From Melitaea cinxia (taxonomy: Eukaryota; Arthropoda; Insecta; Lepidoptera; Nymphalidae), in contig NC_059402.1 of the NCBI RefSeq assembly GCF_905220565.1, positions 682,001 to 746,000 on the forward strand: 64,000 bases of DNA, read 5' to 3'. The notes beneath the pieces are model-generated. The model was not told where the DNA came from and searched no databases. It was given only the letters and a program-made list of their open reading frames with translations. Position 1 is the first letter of the stretch. Each line of letters starts with the position of its first letter. Of this stretch, positions 43,270 to 55,439 are shown one piece after another. A program made the position numbers and the translations under genes.

Positions 43270-44079
43270 TAGATATAATGTATAAAACTTGATACGATTA
43301 GTCATTTCAAATCCTCACACAGACACGATAATATATTTACATACATATGTATGTGATTAACCACACCCATATGCTTACCATAAACATGTGTTTGATTGAT
43401 TTACCACGATTTTAATATCTTTCAAATAATATGTCTTGAAAAACTAAATTAAAAACTTAAAATTTCATTTGTATCTTTTAGGCTGTAAAAATAGTTACAC
43501 TATTGCACTGATGAAAAAGATAGAAATTGTTACAGTCAAAGAAAGATGCACAAAGACGTTCTTAGTGCTAGAAGACTGATCCCTTTCAGAAAACCTTTGA
43601 TTGACACAATCATTTTTTAATTTACTTATTAAATAGATAAAAGTCAAAACTGTTCGTAAAGTTAATTCTTGTGAAAATTTTTGTAATTATACAAAGATTT
43701 ATTCAAAAAAAAGTATGGGTAATTGTAGTATAAAAAATACAACAAAAAAAGCAATAAAACAACAAAAAATACAATCATGCAATTTATAAAGATTAACGTT
43801 AACTCATAAAATTAAAAAAATATTGAAAGGGAAGTATTGGTGCAAATGTTCACGTTACAGTCTGGGTCGTCACAGAAGTCAATGTCCATACTAAAATTAC
43901 ATCTCGCTGTAACCAAAACTTGGCTCTATTCCCGAATCACAATTTCACTATATAAATTAGCGCGATCGGAATATTCCAGTCGCTGTAAATTTTGTATCCG
44001 TCTGAATATTTATAACTTGCAAATGTTATAACATATGTAGGAAAACTCATCATTATATCCAAAGATACAAGCTACCATC
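43270..44079. other. No recognisable gene
   Basis: AT-rich intronic DNA. The 64-codon frame at 43837 has no support. Confidence 0.5.
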
Positions 44080-44185
44080 CATAAATAATGTCACACGAAA
44101 TTCACGATTTTAGGACCCCTCCCCTGTCCTTGTCACAGATGGTCACATTTATGACACCCTCCCTTACTAAAATAACGTGACCATA
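44080..44185. repeat. Probable transposon fragment
   Basis: ATAAATAATGTCACACGAAA followed by TTTTAGGACCCCTCCC and a partial inverse (CACCCTCCCTTACTAAAATAACGTGAC) is a pattern I associate with a widespread insect DNA-element tail. Only weakly supported. Confidence 0.3.
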
Positions 44186-45674
44186 TTTTGCAATTTTACA
44201 CATATAAATTCTTATTCTTTCAAATAAAACATCAGTGTTGACATTTTTTTATTGCCATTTAACTACGAGTAGATTTATTATATTTTGAAATGTGATGTCT
44301 TGTAACTTGTAACACTCCCCACCTTCTTACCAGTTTACACACAGATTAAAAAACCCATTCAATTACAATCTGATTGATCACAAATCAAATGTCATCGTTT
44401 GATGACCCTTTGATCAGAAATGCACTTAATATTGGCTGACACCCAAAAATTGTATTTCTGATCATTTACATACACGCGGTTTTCCGTAAACATAAGCGAT
44501 GCCAAGTTTTCTGTCAAGTCATCCTCTCCGTCAGATTGGGTATCAGGAACAACTTGTAAGTTCTTAGTATCAAATAACTTTTATACAAGCATTTCAGTAA
44601 TATACTTAAATTTAAATAAAGAGTAACTTCTGACTTTTATAGCCGTTCTTCAAAATGAACTAACTTGTGTATGATTGTGCGTGTTTTAAACATATTTATT
44701 TATTTATTTCTTGAAATTGACCCCAAATAGTTATTTATTACAACGATACATGATTGAAAGTGAAAATGGTTATCAAAAGGATTTTGTATTGATCAATATT
44801 TGAAACAAATTTAACGTTATTTTAGATAAATTTATAATAAATATAACGTACAAATAACACGATACCATTTTAATTTATAAAAAAATAAACATATACTTTA
44901 CACTTAAACAATAATTCTTCAGAAGCGAGCGTCCACTAAAGAAATTAAGACAGACGTAATATTAGGTTGTAATATATTTTCTTGGGATAAAACTGTAATA
45001 TCTTATGAAGTCTTCAACATAGCTTTCTAACAATTAGCATTAAGACCCGCCTCGCTTCAAGTTCACTCCAAAAATAAGATCACACCACTTCCTAGTTGCG
45101 AATATATCGCAAGGTTGTAAGTTGATTTCTTTCACACCTTTATAAAAAAAATCACTTAACGAAAAGATACTTTGATTTTGTAATTATTTGCGTTTCGAAT
45201 TCAGTGTCATCTTCATCTGTTAAAAAATTATGACAAGGTGACAGGGTACAAAGTTTTCGTTTCAAAATAAACGATAGTATAACACTAACTAATACTTAAT
45301 TATTATTATTTTTTTTTAGGATTTTATGACCTGGTACCTATTTACAACCTTTAGGTCAAACTAATACTTAATCTGTGATATAACAGACTGATGTAACTTT
45401 GGATCATTACAATGTCTGTAATTTGACAATATAATCTCATCAGTCTTTTTTCACTTTCTTTAAAAATATTTGTGCCACTTAGCGTAAAGTAGTAAAAAAA
45501 TATTGGTTTACATGTCATTCTGTGAAAAAGTTTGAAATTCCTTAGTCGTCAAAATTAGTTTAGCGGTGTGTGTCAGTAAGCCTTACGTCGATTTAGGACA
45601 TACAAACGATTCGAAATAAACTTTTCCTAATATTTAATAATATATATTCTCTCTATGAATACCAATATTCCCAA
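44186..45674. other. No recognisable gene
   Basis: About 1.5 kb of AT-rich intronic DNA with no recognised repeat or exon. Confidence 0.5.
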
Positions 45675-45797
45675 ACGCGCGTTACCGACCCTATCCCCAA
45701 TCCCCTGTGTTCTTCTGTAAGGTTCAGGTACTTCCCCAATCGGGCTGCTCCGAATTTTGAGCAAGATATTTCCTGCTGTACCCTACCTTAGTTACTA
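45675..45797 (-). mobile_element. Family C retroposon, 5' fragment
   Basis: Minus-strand GTTCAGGTACTTCCCCAATC and GCTGTACCCTACCTTAG blocks. The central part is deleted between CCCAATCCCC and GTGTTCTTC. Confidence 0.55.
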
Positions 45798-45939
45798 TTT
45801 TATATTTAGATTAGCCTTATTCTGAGTTGGTAAAAATTTATTCCCAATATTTTAAAATCAGTTGAAACAAAAAGAAATCATTTCTTATGAAAACGACACG
45901 AAATGTAGGTTTCAAGCCATATTCGTAGTACCGATCATG

Positions 45940-46320
45940 TGGCCAGCGGCGTGTGATCGTAAAAACGTGACACAAATATGGCGCAATTTATGATTAGAAA
46001 CACTCGCTACTACACTCGTGGCTAGTAAACAAAAGCTCCCGGTAGATGCGCCCGCGCACCGCCTTGCCGTTTTAAGACACGCTCGTGAAACGAGAAAACC
46101 GCCGGCAAAAATAACACCGCATCTCCTTTTCGCCGACCGACTCGATACAAGACGGATAATATGACACGCAAATTTTAACCGTATTGATAGTAAAAAGCTT
46201 AATGTTTAGGGGAAAATTCGTATGCAACTCTCTTGTCGCTATATTTGGTGTGGTGACGTCAGGAAACGCCGCACGCGCAGTCCGATCCCAGCGCCCGCTC
46301 TGGACGGTGCCACCTATATG
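45940..46320. promoter_or_regulatory. GC-richer island with CRE-like TGACGTCA
   Basis: GC content rises sharply around 46025-46110 and 46250-46310. The palindrome TGACGTCA occurs at 46254-46261, beside CGCCGCACGCGCAGTCCG. In an otherwise AT-rich intron this could be an alternative promoter or enhancer. There is no TATA-initiator pair or donor that I can tie to it. Confidence 0.3.
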
Positions 46321-46679
46321 TGACAATTAATCAAACTTTTAAATAAACATAACCATAATAATTGGTTATTAATAATAAATTTGACAGTGCTGACGCGTCA
46401 CAGATATTATAAACCGTTATTTTTGACGCGAAGTGTCAAACGTAATTTTCGGGATTGCGTTTTTAATCACTCTTCAATTAGGTAAGTTTTTACAATCATA
46501 AATAAATGCCAATCCAAAAAAAAAGTTAAATTTAAAAAATATTTATTTCTAAAAAATAAATTAAAATTATTGTAATAATTTTGAATTTTATGTTCCTACT
46601 TTTTGTTTTAAGATTTTAATTTAATAATTAAATTGTTTTAATTATTAAGTGATAATTAATTTTATTGTTGTCATGATTA

Positions 46680-46870
46680 GATAGATAGATAGATACTCTT
46701 TATTGTACACAACAACAATCAACACAATAACATATCACAAATAAAAATAAAATAAAAATAAAACAGTGTACAAAGGCGGTCTTATCGCTAGAGTAGCGAT
46801 CTCTTCCAGACAACCTTTGGGCATATAGGACACAGCGTAGTGAAAAAGCGGTAGGGGAAGTGTATACAGA
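46680..46870 (-). repeat. LINE 3' end with (GATA)n tail
   Basis: On the minus strand, AAGGTTGTCTGGAAGAGATC and GATAAGACCGCCTTTGTACA lead to TGTACAATAAAGAGTATCTA and a TCTA repeat tail. This is a CR1-like non-LTR 3' end with its own AATAAA-type signal. Confidence 0.5.
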
Positions 46871-46919
46871 GAAGTGACAATTAGTGTCACCCAGAACAAT
46901 ATCAAACTATCGAGTATAA

Positions 46920-47090
46920 ATACACATACATATACAGCACAATACATACATACATACATAGATACATACATACAAACATATATATATATATATACACAGA
47001 CATACATACACATATATATACATACGCATAAAAATACTATACCTACATATAAACGAAATACATATAATATGAATAATAGCATAGAATACA
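46920..47090. repeat. (CATA)n/(TA)n compound microsatellite
   Basis: ACATACATAC and TATATATATA runs, with interruptions. The open frames of Tyr/Ile/Cys-rich protein on both strands come from this simple sequence. Confidence 0.85.
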
Positions 47091-48523
47091 AAATACAAGT
47101 GAAGCGATACTCCTACTCATATGTTATGCAGAGATAAAAACAATTATGACGTACTAAGTGACAAATAGTGCGCCTTGAGGTATTTTTTAAAGCAAGACAG
47201 GGATTGGGCTTGTTTTATAGGAAGAGGTGTATAGAGAGTGATTATATGTTGTCATTATTAATTTTCTAACGAAAAAAAATAATAACCGTTATATTCAAAC
47301 AGTTTAAAAACACATATTTCTAACTGTCATTATCATTTGTTACTAACAGGGTAATATTTTATACAACAATGGGAGAATTGCGACAAAGTTTTCAGAGCGG
47401 AAAGTGTTTGAAATCTATTCAACTTTGGATACAATATTTTTTTCTTGTAATCCGTCTTGTTTTCGATGTCGCAAGCAAGCTCGCGCTACGACCGCGCTGA
47501 CAGATACAATGTCAAATTTAATATTAGAAAAAACAGTTCTTTCTTAAAAAAAATTGTTCGTGTTTTCGGTTATCATCTACGCTCTCTTGGCGTAACAGAA
47601 AGTTGTTTTAACTTTAATGTTGGATTATTTATTATATTTGTCTTAAATTTTAATTATTGTGGTGTATCTAATTGTTTATTATTTTACTAGTTTTAAGCAT
47701 CTAATACTCGGGTAAGTTTTCTAATCCAGAGATCTTATTAGAATAGGGTTGGAATTCTGCTATGCTAATGTGATTGCTACGAATTTCTTTCAAATCGTGC
47801 AACTTTTTTCATTACTTTTCCTTCAACCGATACTTGGGGTCACAAAATTAATTTATAAAATAGAGAAACAGCAATGTTACAATATTTCCATGTGAAAACC
47901 AATAAAGATACATGACTACAACAGATGTCCAAGAAAACTGAATAATTTCTCTTCGCTAGTTATACAAAGTGAGGTTCAATCATGTTATATACGATAAGTA
48001 TAATAACAATTTTTTTTATGTATTTTCTACACCTGAGTTTAAGCATCACAATGGACTTGCCTAAGCAGAAATGTCTAGATTAGAGTATACAAGCGCCAAA
48101 ACGATGCCTATTTAGTAGGTCTTACTCTGATATCGATCTGATATTCATATTTAAAAACACTGTAGTTAATCTCTCATTACCATTAAAAAACAATCGCTTA
48201 ACTTGAATGAACTTGTACATATAATTTACAAGATAACCTTGCATAATCCAGTCGAGCGTTTACAATGTCGTAGCTAATGGAATATACTCCATACATAATG
48301 ATAAGCTCAATATAATATAACCAATGATTTAATGGAATGGAAGAAACCGATCAGTGTCATTAATATCTTCTAAATAAAACTGAAATAGCCCTCAAATCAT
48401 GTTATTGTTTTTAAAATATTAGTATTAGTAATAAAAAAATATCTTTAAAAAAAACGGTATCCAGTTTATGACGATACTTCTGCAATAATGATCACGCATG
48501 CTTTAAACTTTGTCAATTAATTC
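47091..48523. other. No recognisable gene
   Basis: AT-rich intronic DNA. A small GC-richer patch near 47465-47505 has no clear motif. Confidence 0.5.
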
Positions 48524-48565
48524 AGCCTATTGCAGTCCACTGCTGGACATAGACCTTCCCAAGTT
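48524..48565 (+). repeat. Family B end fragment
   Basis: TTCAGCCTATTGCAGTCCAC followed by TGCTGGACATAGACC. The rest of the repeat is missing. Confidence 0.6.
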
Positions 48566-49927
48566 TGTTGGTAGTTAAAATATATAATACCCAAATAGGA
48601 TTGTAAGTCAGTAAAGTTTTAATGGCGTTAATCTTGTTTGAAAGCGATATTTTACTATTGTACTTCTACGTATCCTATTCCACCAAGCCATTATAATATT
48701 TAATTACCGAATTTACCTTTTGGCTTTTGCTCGAATTAACTTCGGCCATGATATTCCGAATACCTTATGAGACTTCGTCTTCCATACACTAAATGATTGC
48801 AAGTGTTTGATAAACCAGTCTCCTGATTTTTGTAGAAATCTCAAGTGAATAAGGCCATAACTTTATCTTTTGTCTAGCCATATTGCCTCTACTCTAATAG
48901 GATCATTCATTAAAATGGGGAATGAATAAATGGAGTTGTTGAGATCATTGCTCTCAGCTACTAATAATTAATCGTAAGACGTAGACTAATGGATTCAATT
49001 CAAGATGTCTATTATTTCCCAGAATTCCAAAAAAAAAGTTATTGCATACTTGACTATCAGCTTAGACATATATTTCTTGGAGAAAATTACTTACTGTTCT
49101 TTACTACGTCCTACTACTAACATTGGTCATGGTGAAATTAGTATTTTTTTCGGTAAGGCTTTAGATTAAGAACCATCGAATTATCTAAGCTCAAAATTTA
49201 ACCGTTTATCAGCATAATTTCGTTACAAAAAAATAACCCTAACCTATAACTTCAAAATGACGGTTCTTAGCCTAGCCTTTTTTTGCACGTGTTTTAAAGT
49301 AGTATCTACTTCTGTACTGTATAAGTAAATGTTGACAAGTTAATCATATTGATACACAGCATGAACAATGGCACAAATATTTAGGAATGATACTGCGATG
49401 TTGGATGCTTGTTGCAAATCATCTCCTGCCTTATTATCTCGTGTTGTAAATAAGTTTTGTTTGCTCATATCTCAAATAAAGTGTAAGCAAGATGTAAGTT
49501 ACGTACACGTGTCGTTGACGTCAAGAATTATTTATACTCCCTGCGACGCTCGTACTTTGTTTATCCGACAAATAAACATTTCGTGTTTATGGCTAGACTA
49601 ATTGGCGCCGACGACTTTATCCATGCTACATCCGATTTCACCATATTTTATTTTAGTCTCACTGTATTCGTGGATAAATGATTCTACTATGTCTATTCAT
49701 GATTTTTAAAAATTCGTAATTTGAGAAGTTTTTAACTGCAGATAGAATATTCTTGGAAATATAGAATCACAGTTCACTATTTCGTTTCATCCGTCACATT
49801 CGTTTCTCTATTTATGGACTCTCGTAAGTATCCCCAAACATAATTTATGACATTTTTAATCGCTGTTATCTAGATTTAACCCAACTTATTCTCCAATATT
49901 CATTCAAATATTCCTACCCAAAGTATA
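48566..49927. other. No recognisable gene; CRE-like site at 49514
   Basis: AT-rich DNA. Near 49500-49560, CACGTGTCGTTGACGTCAAG is followed by TTATTTATACTCCCTGCGAC, a small promoter-like patch without transcript evidence. Confidence 0.4.
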
Positions 49928-50268
49928 GACGCGTTAGCGCAATGGTCATAGCACTGGGTATGTAGCTGTTGCGCTGGGGGTTGCGGGTTCGATCCCCGCA
50001 CATGTCAAACATTTGTATTGGCCATACAGATGCTTGCCGTGGTCTGGGTGTTTGTGCAGTCCTTATGGGTCTCCCCACCGTACCTCGGAGAGCACGTTAA
50101 TCCGTCGATCCCGGCTGTTATCATGTACACCTGATAGCGATCATTATTCATAGTAGGGAATGTATCGGCCAACCCGCATTGGAGCAGCATGGTGGATTAA
50201 GCTCTGATCCTTCTCCTACATGTGGAAAGAGGCCTATGCCAAGCCGTGAGATATTACAGGCTGAAGCG
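49928..50268 (+). mobile_element. Family A tRNA-derived SINE, full length
   Basis: The head GACGCGTTAGCGCAATGGTC and box-B-like GGTTCGATCCCCGC, the body with GGTCTGGGTGTTTGTGCAGT, and the tail ATATTACAGGCTGAAGCG are intact. Confidence 0.75.
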
Positions 50269-50461
50269 ATAGCTAACGAAAGTATAGTAAACATTATATG
50301 GTTTTCAATGTGCTATCGTTTACACGAAGGTTATATTCACAATCATATAGTGGCCTTAGAGTGTAACGAAAGGAGCAATTACATTCGTTCAAAATACAAT
50401 TTTTTTCTTGAACTTAGTTCGCTTCAAATATACTTTTGATTAATCATTTTACAAAGCATAT

Positions 50462-50793
50462 GTGCTGTGTGGCTACGGCACTAAAGAATTTAGCCACCCC
50501 CTCTCTTCCCGTGGGTGTCGTAAGAGGCGACTAAGGGATAACAAGGTTCCACAACCACCTTGGAACTTAAGAAGCCGACTGATGGCGGGATAACCATCCA
50601 ACTGCTGGCTTTGAAATACACAGGCCCAAGACGGGCAGCAGCGTCTTCGGTGCGACAAAGCCAGTAAGTACTGCGGTCACCAACCCGCCTGCCCAGCGTG
50701 GTGACTATGGGCAAAACACATGAGTTCACGTTATTTTTGGCGTAAACTTGTGGAGGCCTATGTCCAGCAGTGGACTGTATAGGCTGTAATGAA
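50462..50793 (-). mobile_element. Family B repeat, full length
   Basis: A minus-strand copy from GTGCTGTGTGGCTACGGCAC to GTCCAGCAGTGGACTGTATA. It is nearly identical by eye to 56938-57263, so both are probably young. Confidence 0.7.
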
Positions 50794-50815
50794 AGCATAT
50801 GATATTTTAAAATAA

Positions 50816-52590
50816 TCTATAATATATATAAAAGCGAAAGGTCATTCATCACGAAATCTCCGAAACTATAACACCTAGAAACTTGAAATTTGGCAGGTAG
50901 GTTTCTTATAGAGCGTAGACATCCGCTAAGAACGGATTTTACGAAATTCAACCCCTAAGAGGATAAAACGGGGTTGGAAGTTTGTATGAAAGTGCTATGT
51001 TTTTGAAGTAAGAGACTTGAAATTTAAAATGTATGCTCTATAGATAGTTAGAAGGTGTCCAAATAATGTATTTTTAGAAATCAACTCCCATTTGGGGTTA
51101 CAACGGAGGATGGTAGGTTGACTCACTCATCACGAAATCTCCTAAACTATAACAGCCACAAACTTGAAATTTGGCAGGTAGGCTTCTTATAAGGCGTAGA
51201 TATCCGCTAAGAACGGATTTTACGAAACTCGACTTTTAAGGGGGTAAAACGGGGGTTGCAAGTTTGTACAAAATTCCTATGTTTTTGAAGTAAAAGACTT
51301 GAAATTTAAAATGTATGCTCTATAGAAAATGAGAAGGTGTCCAAATAATGTACCCTTAAAAATCAAATCCCTTTCGGGGTTAAAACGGGGGATGGTAGGT
51401 TGACCTACTCATCACGAAATCTCCAAAACTATAACACCTAAAAACTTGAAATTTGGCAGATAAGCTCCTTATAGATCGTAGACATCCGCTAAGAACGGAT
51501 TTTACGAAATTCAACCCCTAAAGGGATAAAACGGGGTTTGGAAGTTTGTATGAAAGTGCTATGTTTTTGAAGTAAGAGACTTGAAATTTAAAATGTGTGC
51601 TCTATAGATAGTTAGAAGGTGTCCAAATAATGTATTTTTAGAAATCAACTCCCTTTTGGGGTTACAACGGAGGATGGTAGGTTGAGTCACTCATCACAAA
51701 ATCTCCGAAACTATAACAGCTACAAACTTGAAATTTGGCAGGTGGGTTTCTTATAGGGCGTAGATATCCGCTAAGAACGAATTTTATGAAACTCGACCCC
51801 TAAGGGAATAAAACGGGGGTTGGGAGTTTGTATGAAAATCCTTTGTTTTTGAAGTAAGAGACTTAAAATTTAAAATGTATGCTCTATAGATGGTGAAAAG
51901 ATGTCCAAATAATGCATCGTAATCTATATTTATATATAAAAGAGAAAGGTCACTGACTCACTCATTTACGAGAACTCAAAAACCGCTGGATGGTCCATCC
52001 ATCCAGGATGGACAAAGATGAAATTTAGCAGGGAGGTAGATTATAGTTAGTAGACGTCCGCTAAGAACGGGTTTTGCGAAATTCCACCGCTAAGGGAGTT
52101 TAATTGGGGTTGATAGTTTGTATGAAACATATAGCAGCTATAAGTTCGCCTGATAGGTTATTTATACTGCAGCCTGAAAATAAAACTAAAAATGTGGTGT
52201 ATAAAGAGGTTTTATAAAAATAACTATTAAATTATACTAAATTGTGCCTTTTAAAAAATTACTCAGTGTGATAAGCATTTCAAGTGACTGAAATAAAAAA
52301 ATAATTTGCGTTAAACATCTTGATAGAAATGCATTTCTTCATAACCACGCGGACGTAGTCACGGGCGACAGTTAGTGTATTATAAAACAAAGTCCCCAAA
52401 ATGTATGTGATCGATTCCCTCAAAATCTACTGAACGGATTTTCGTGCGGTTCCACCAATGAAGAGAGGGTTTCAAGAGGAAGGCTTACGGAACGGTTAAG
52501 CCGATTTTGATGAGAGTTTCACTGGAAGTTTGCTGGGAAAACTTTGTGACACACTGATTTCAACGCGGGCGAAGCCGCGGGCATAGCTAG
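50816..52590 (+). mobile_element. Helitron-like element with a 282-bp tandem array
   Basis: It starts TCTATAATATATATAAAAGC and ends with GCGGGCGAAGCCGC, GGGCATAG and CTAG before T, a typical Helitron 3' hairpin and terminus. A second 5'-end-like TCTATATTTATATATAAAAG lies at 51923, so two related elements may be fused. Inside the first part a repeat unit begins at 50847, 51128, 51410 and 51692. No helicase or Rep coding is seen. Confidence 0.6.
50847..51922 (+). repeat. 282-bp tandem repeat, four units in an a-b-a-b order
   Basis: Each unit opens CATCACGAAATCTCC and contains CCGCTAAGAACGGATTTTAC, TAAAACGGGG and TGCTCTATAGA. Units 1 and 3 share GAAATTCAACCCCTAA and TGAAAGTGCTATG. Units 2 and 4 share GAAACTCGAC and CGGGGGTTG. 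The array therefore arose as a dimer and then doubled. Confidence 0.8.
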
Positions 52591-52599
52591 TTAATTATA

Positions 52600-52675
52600 A
52601 TTATTGTGAATCGTCTGCTGATTCTGAATGTAGATTCTACCGGGAAGAATCGACAAAAAACAATAGTAACCCCTT
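52600..52675 (-). repeat. LINE 3'-tail fragment
   Basis: GATTCTACCGGGAAGAATCG is the block found in the LINE tail at 6558-6760, heavily shortened. Confidence 0.35.
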
Positions 52676-54223
52676 TTAAAATCGTGACCCCAATGAGTCG
52701 CGGTCTTTGTAACTCATAATATGTATTTATCCAGTATTATAAATCAAGTCAAGAGCACCCATCGTGTCAAGTATTCTGCGTTCCGCTATCGAAGCGAGTA
52801 ATCCACGTAAACAGTGCGTTCACTCGCCTTATTATACGCCAATATTGTTCTAAATTTAACCAGAAGTGGGTCAAACACTTTGATACCTGTACGTTTAAGT
52901 TATGAAACTGTTAGTTTGTTCAACGCGAGTTAATGAAACGTGGCTTTTTACTGAAAAACTCAAGATAAAGCAATGTTAGATTCTGTTTTGATTCATTTCA
53001 ATAAGATATTTTTAAATATAGAACTAGTTCATCTGCACTTCCGTCTAGTAACTATCATTAACCATTAACAATTCCTAATTTTCATTTCTATGCACATCTC
53101 CTTGCTATAATCTTATCTACAAACTATTTTTTTAATCATCATTCGTTTTTTAAATATAAAACTTTATAAAATGGAATAATAAAACCTTTTTTTGTTTTAT
53201 CACTTAAATGAAAAACGAATACTGTCTAATTATACATATATCCTATATAAAGATTAGTATAATTTAGTCTAAGCTGACCAAAACTTTTACTATCCGATGT
53301 TTGAAATTGTGACGCAATATGAAACAGCAAATTATGTTCTGCTTTTGTTCCTCCGGGAGCCAAATATACGCTCGTGACGTCAAGAAGTGAACGCTGTGGT
53401 CTCAGCAGCGCGAGGTACTCCACATATCTGGATTTAACCGGACATTTACATCTCTATCTACTGTGATCTAGTTCTCTTACTAGATAGATAAAGATATTTC
53501 TCCTCAAATATAGATAGATAAATAAATAGATAAGATAAGCTTAATATCAAACTTCTGCTAGCATTCAATGTTATAAACGGTTTTGTTTTGACAAAATATT
53601 TAACACACACAGTCGTGTATTCCTAAAGCAGACAACTTAATATTTCAGCCTACTGATATACCAATACCGATTAGTTTTCTTATCAAAACTTAGCGTTTTT
53701 GAATATATGGACTGGGTTTCAAAACAATTAGTATTTTCTATCCGTTAATGGGATATATCGTGCTATCTCTATCCGCCAGTGCGAAGCGCTTGGTCGTGTG
53801 CCAGGCGACGCGTGCGCAGCGAGCGAACGACCTCTGCGCCTTCCTCTCCCGTTAAGGAGATCCCGACTTTCCTCGAAAAGGCCAAGGTTGGCTCACTTCT
53901 TTGCTTTGTGCTAATCATAACAAAGGCATTATTATTTATGTCTTTGTGTCTTTAGTAAATGAGTTTATACTCAAAATTTTAACTGCTCCGAAATTATTTT
54001 TGGAAGTAATCATATTTTTTAATAATTATCTGTACTTGCCAGATCTTAATGTGTTTTTGCATTTTAATAAAATAATGTATTTTATATGCAAAGTTAAATT
54101 AAGATATCAAAACAAAAGAAATTTTCAAATGTTTTTTTTTTTTTTTTTATATATATATAAACAGCCACAAACAAAAAACAAAATTGAATTTAATTAATAA
54201 ATTATAACTTTTTTGTACGGTTG
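52676..54223. other. No gene; two GC-richer patches at 53370-53425 and 53755-53890
   Basis: The first patch contains GTGACGTCAAG and CTCAGCAGCGCGAGGTACTC. The second contains CCAGGCGACGCGTGCGCAGC and TCTCCCGTTAAGGAGATCCC. Either might be an alternative first exon or promoter of the smoothelin-like gene, but no open frame with a donor was convincing. A (GATA)-like run occurs near 53485-53535. Confidence 0.35.
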
Positions 54224-54262
54224 AATTAAGGTAACCTCCTCCTTTTTTGAAGTTGGTTAAAA
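54224..54262 (+). repeat. Family D terminal fragment
   Basis: AACCTCCTCCTTTTTTGAAG then TTGGTTAAAAA, the right end of a family D copy whose body is gone. It lies about 60 bp before a full copy. Confidence 0.5.
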
Positions 54263-54318
54263 AAATTTACTTTAAAAGAAAATTTTAAAAAATGGTAGAT
54301 AGATTATTACGTAAAAAT

Positions 54319-54923
54319 AATTGTGTTTGCTCGCAAACGAAAAAAAAACGAGTTCAATTACATCGACAAGTAATACAACGTAGATCGACGAAAAAATAGT
54401 CAAGTAACTACGCGTTATCAAAGATTACTCAAAAAGTAGTTATCAGATTTCGATAAAATTTATATGTGACCATATGATAAACATCAGCTTTTGATTAAAT
54501 TAAAAATTATCAAAATCAGTACACCCAGTAAAAAGTTATTACGGATTTTCGAGAGTTTCCCTCGATTTCTCTGGGATCCCATCATCAGATCCTAGTTTCC
54601 TTATCACGGTGCCAAACTAGGGATATCGCCTTTCTAACAAAAAAAGAATTATCAAAATCGGTACATCCAGTAGAAAGTTATGCGGTATAATACAACGTAG
54701 GTCGACGAAAAAAGCGTCAAGTAAAAACGCATTATTAGATATAACTCGAAAAGTAGTTGTTAGATCTCAAATAAATTTAAATGGGACCAATTGGCAAACA
54801 CCACCTTTCGATTAAAACAAAATTTGTCGAAATCGGTCTACCCGGTCAAAAGTTCTGATGTAACATACATAAAAAAAAAATACAGTCGAATTGAGAACCT
54901 CCTCCTTTTTTGGAAGTCGGTTA
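54319..54923 (+). mobile_element. Family D element, full length
   Basis: Both termini (AATTGTGTTTGCTCGCAAAC and GGAAGTCGGTTA) and both 317-bp halves are present. It is one of the best-preserved copies. Confidence 0.75.
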
Positions 54924-54943
54924 ACAATGCGCCGATTTGAAGT

Positions 54944-55213
54944 TTATGGTTGAGTTAGTACTTTAATAGTTTGAAGAATGTTATTTTCCCAGTCAGCTCG
55001 ATGTATTAGATGCTGTAACGAAGACAATGTTGACTCATCAATTAACCGAACTTTCTCGGCTACAAAGGCCCTTCGAAGTGAAAACTGCTTGAACAAAGAT
55101 ATTGATTGTATTTGCTGATATTCCCTTTGATTATGTTTTCCTTTACTGTCCAATTTATGTATTTTATTCATAAGACTAGAAAATGCTTTAATTTTCTTTT
55201 TGTTTTTGTCCAT
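54944..55213 (-). CDS. Hypothetical 89-residue protein, antisense within the last intron
   Basis: A single uninterrupted frame encodes MDKNKKKIKAFSSLMNKIHK, and after a Gln-rich middle (HNQREYQQIQ) ends ESTLSSLQHLIHRADWENNI and LQTIKVLTQP before TAA. The start context GCAAATGGAC is good for insects. Composition is protein-like: charged, helical, with Trp and His, mixed codons, no simple repeats. That is unlike the repeat-derived frames around it. I do not recognise the family. It sits between a family D element and a truncated family B element. It could be a small gene, an exon, or a retrocopy fragment. No promoter or polyA signal is visible. Confidence 0.4.
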   Translation of the reverse strand: MDKNKKKIKAFSSLMNKIHKLDSKGKHNQREYQQIQSISLFKQFSLRRAFVAEKVRLIDESTLSSLQHLIHRADWENNILQTIKVLTQP

Positions 55214-55261
55214 TTGCTTATTGACAATTTATGATATCAAATTCTGATTTCTTTTCGAGAC

Positions 55262-55439
55262 GCTGTTGCCGATCTTAGGCCTATGTATTTCAAAGCCAGC
55301 AGTTGGATGGTTATCCCGCCATCGGTCGGCTTTTTAAGTTCCAAGGTGGTAGTGGAACTGTGTTATCCCTCAGTCGCCTTTTATGACACCCACGGGAAGA
55401 GAAGGGGTGGCTATAATCTTTACTGCCGTAGCCACACAA
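55262..55439 (+). mobile_element. Family B repeat, 5'-truncated
   Basis: Begins at CGCTGTTGCCGATCTTAGGC and runs to GCCGTAGCCACACAAAAGAA with an A-rich tail, consistent with retroposition in the plus orientation. Confidence 0.65.

Noticed and set aside
46735..47137. Tyr/Ile/Cys-rich frames on both strands
   Set aside because: Translations of the CATA/TA microsatellite.
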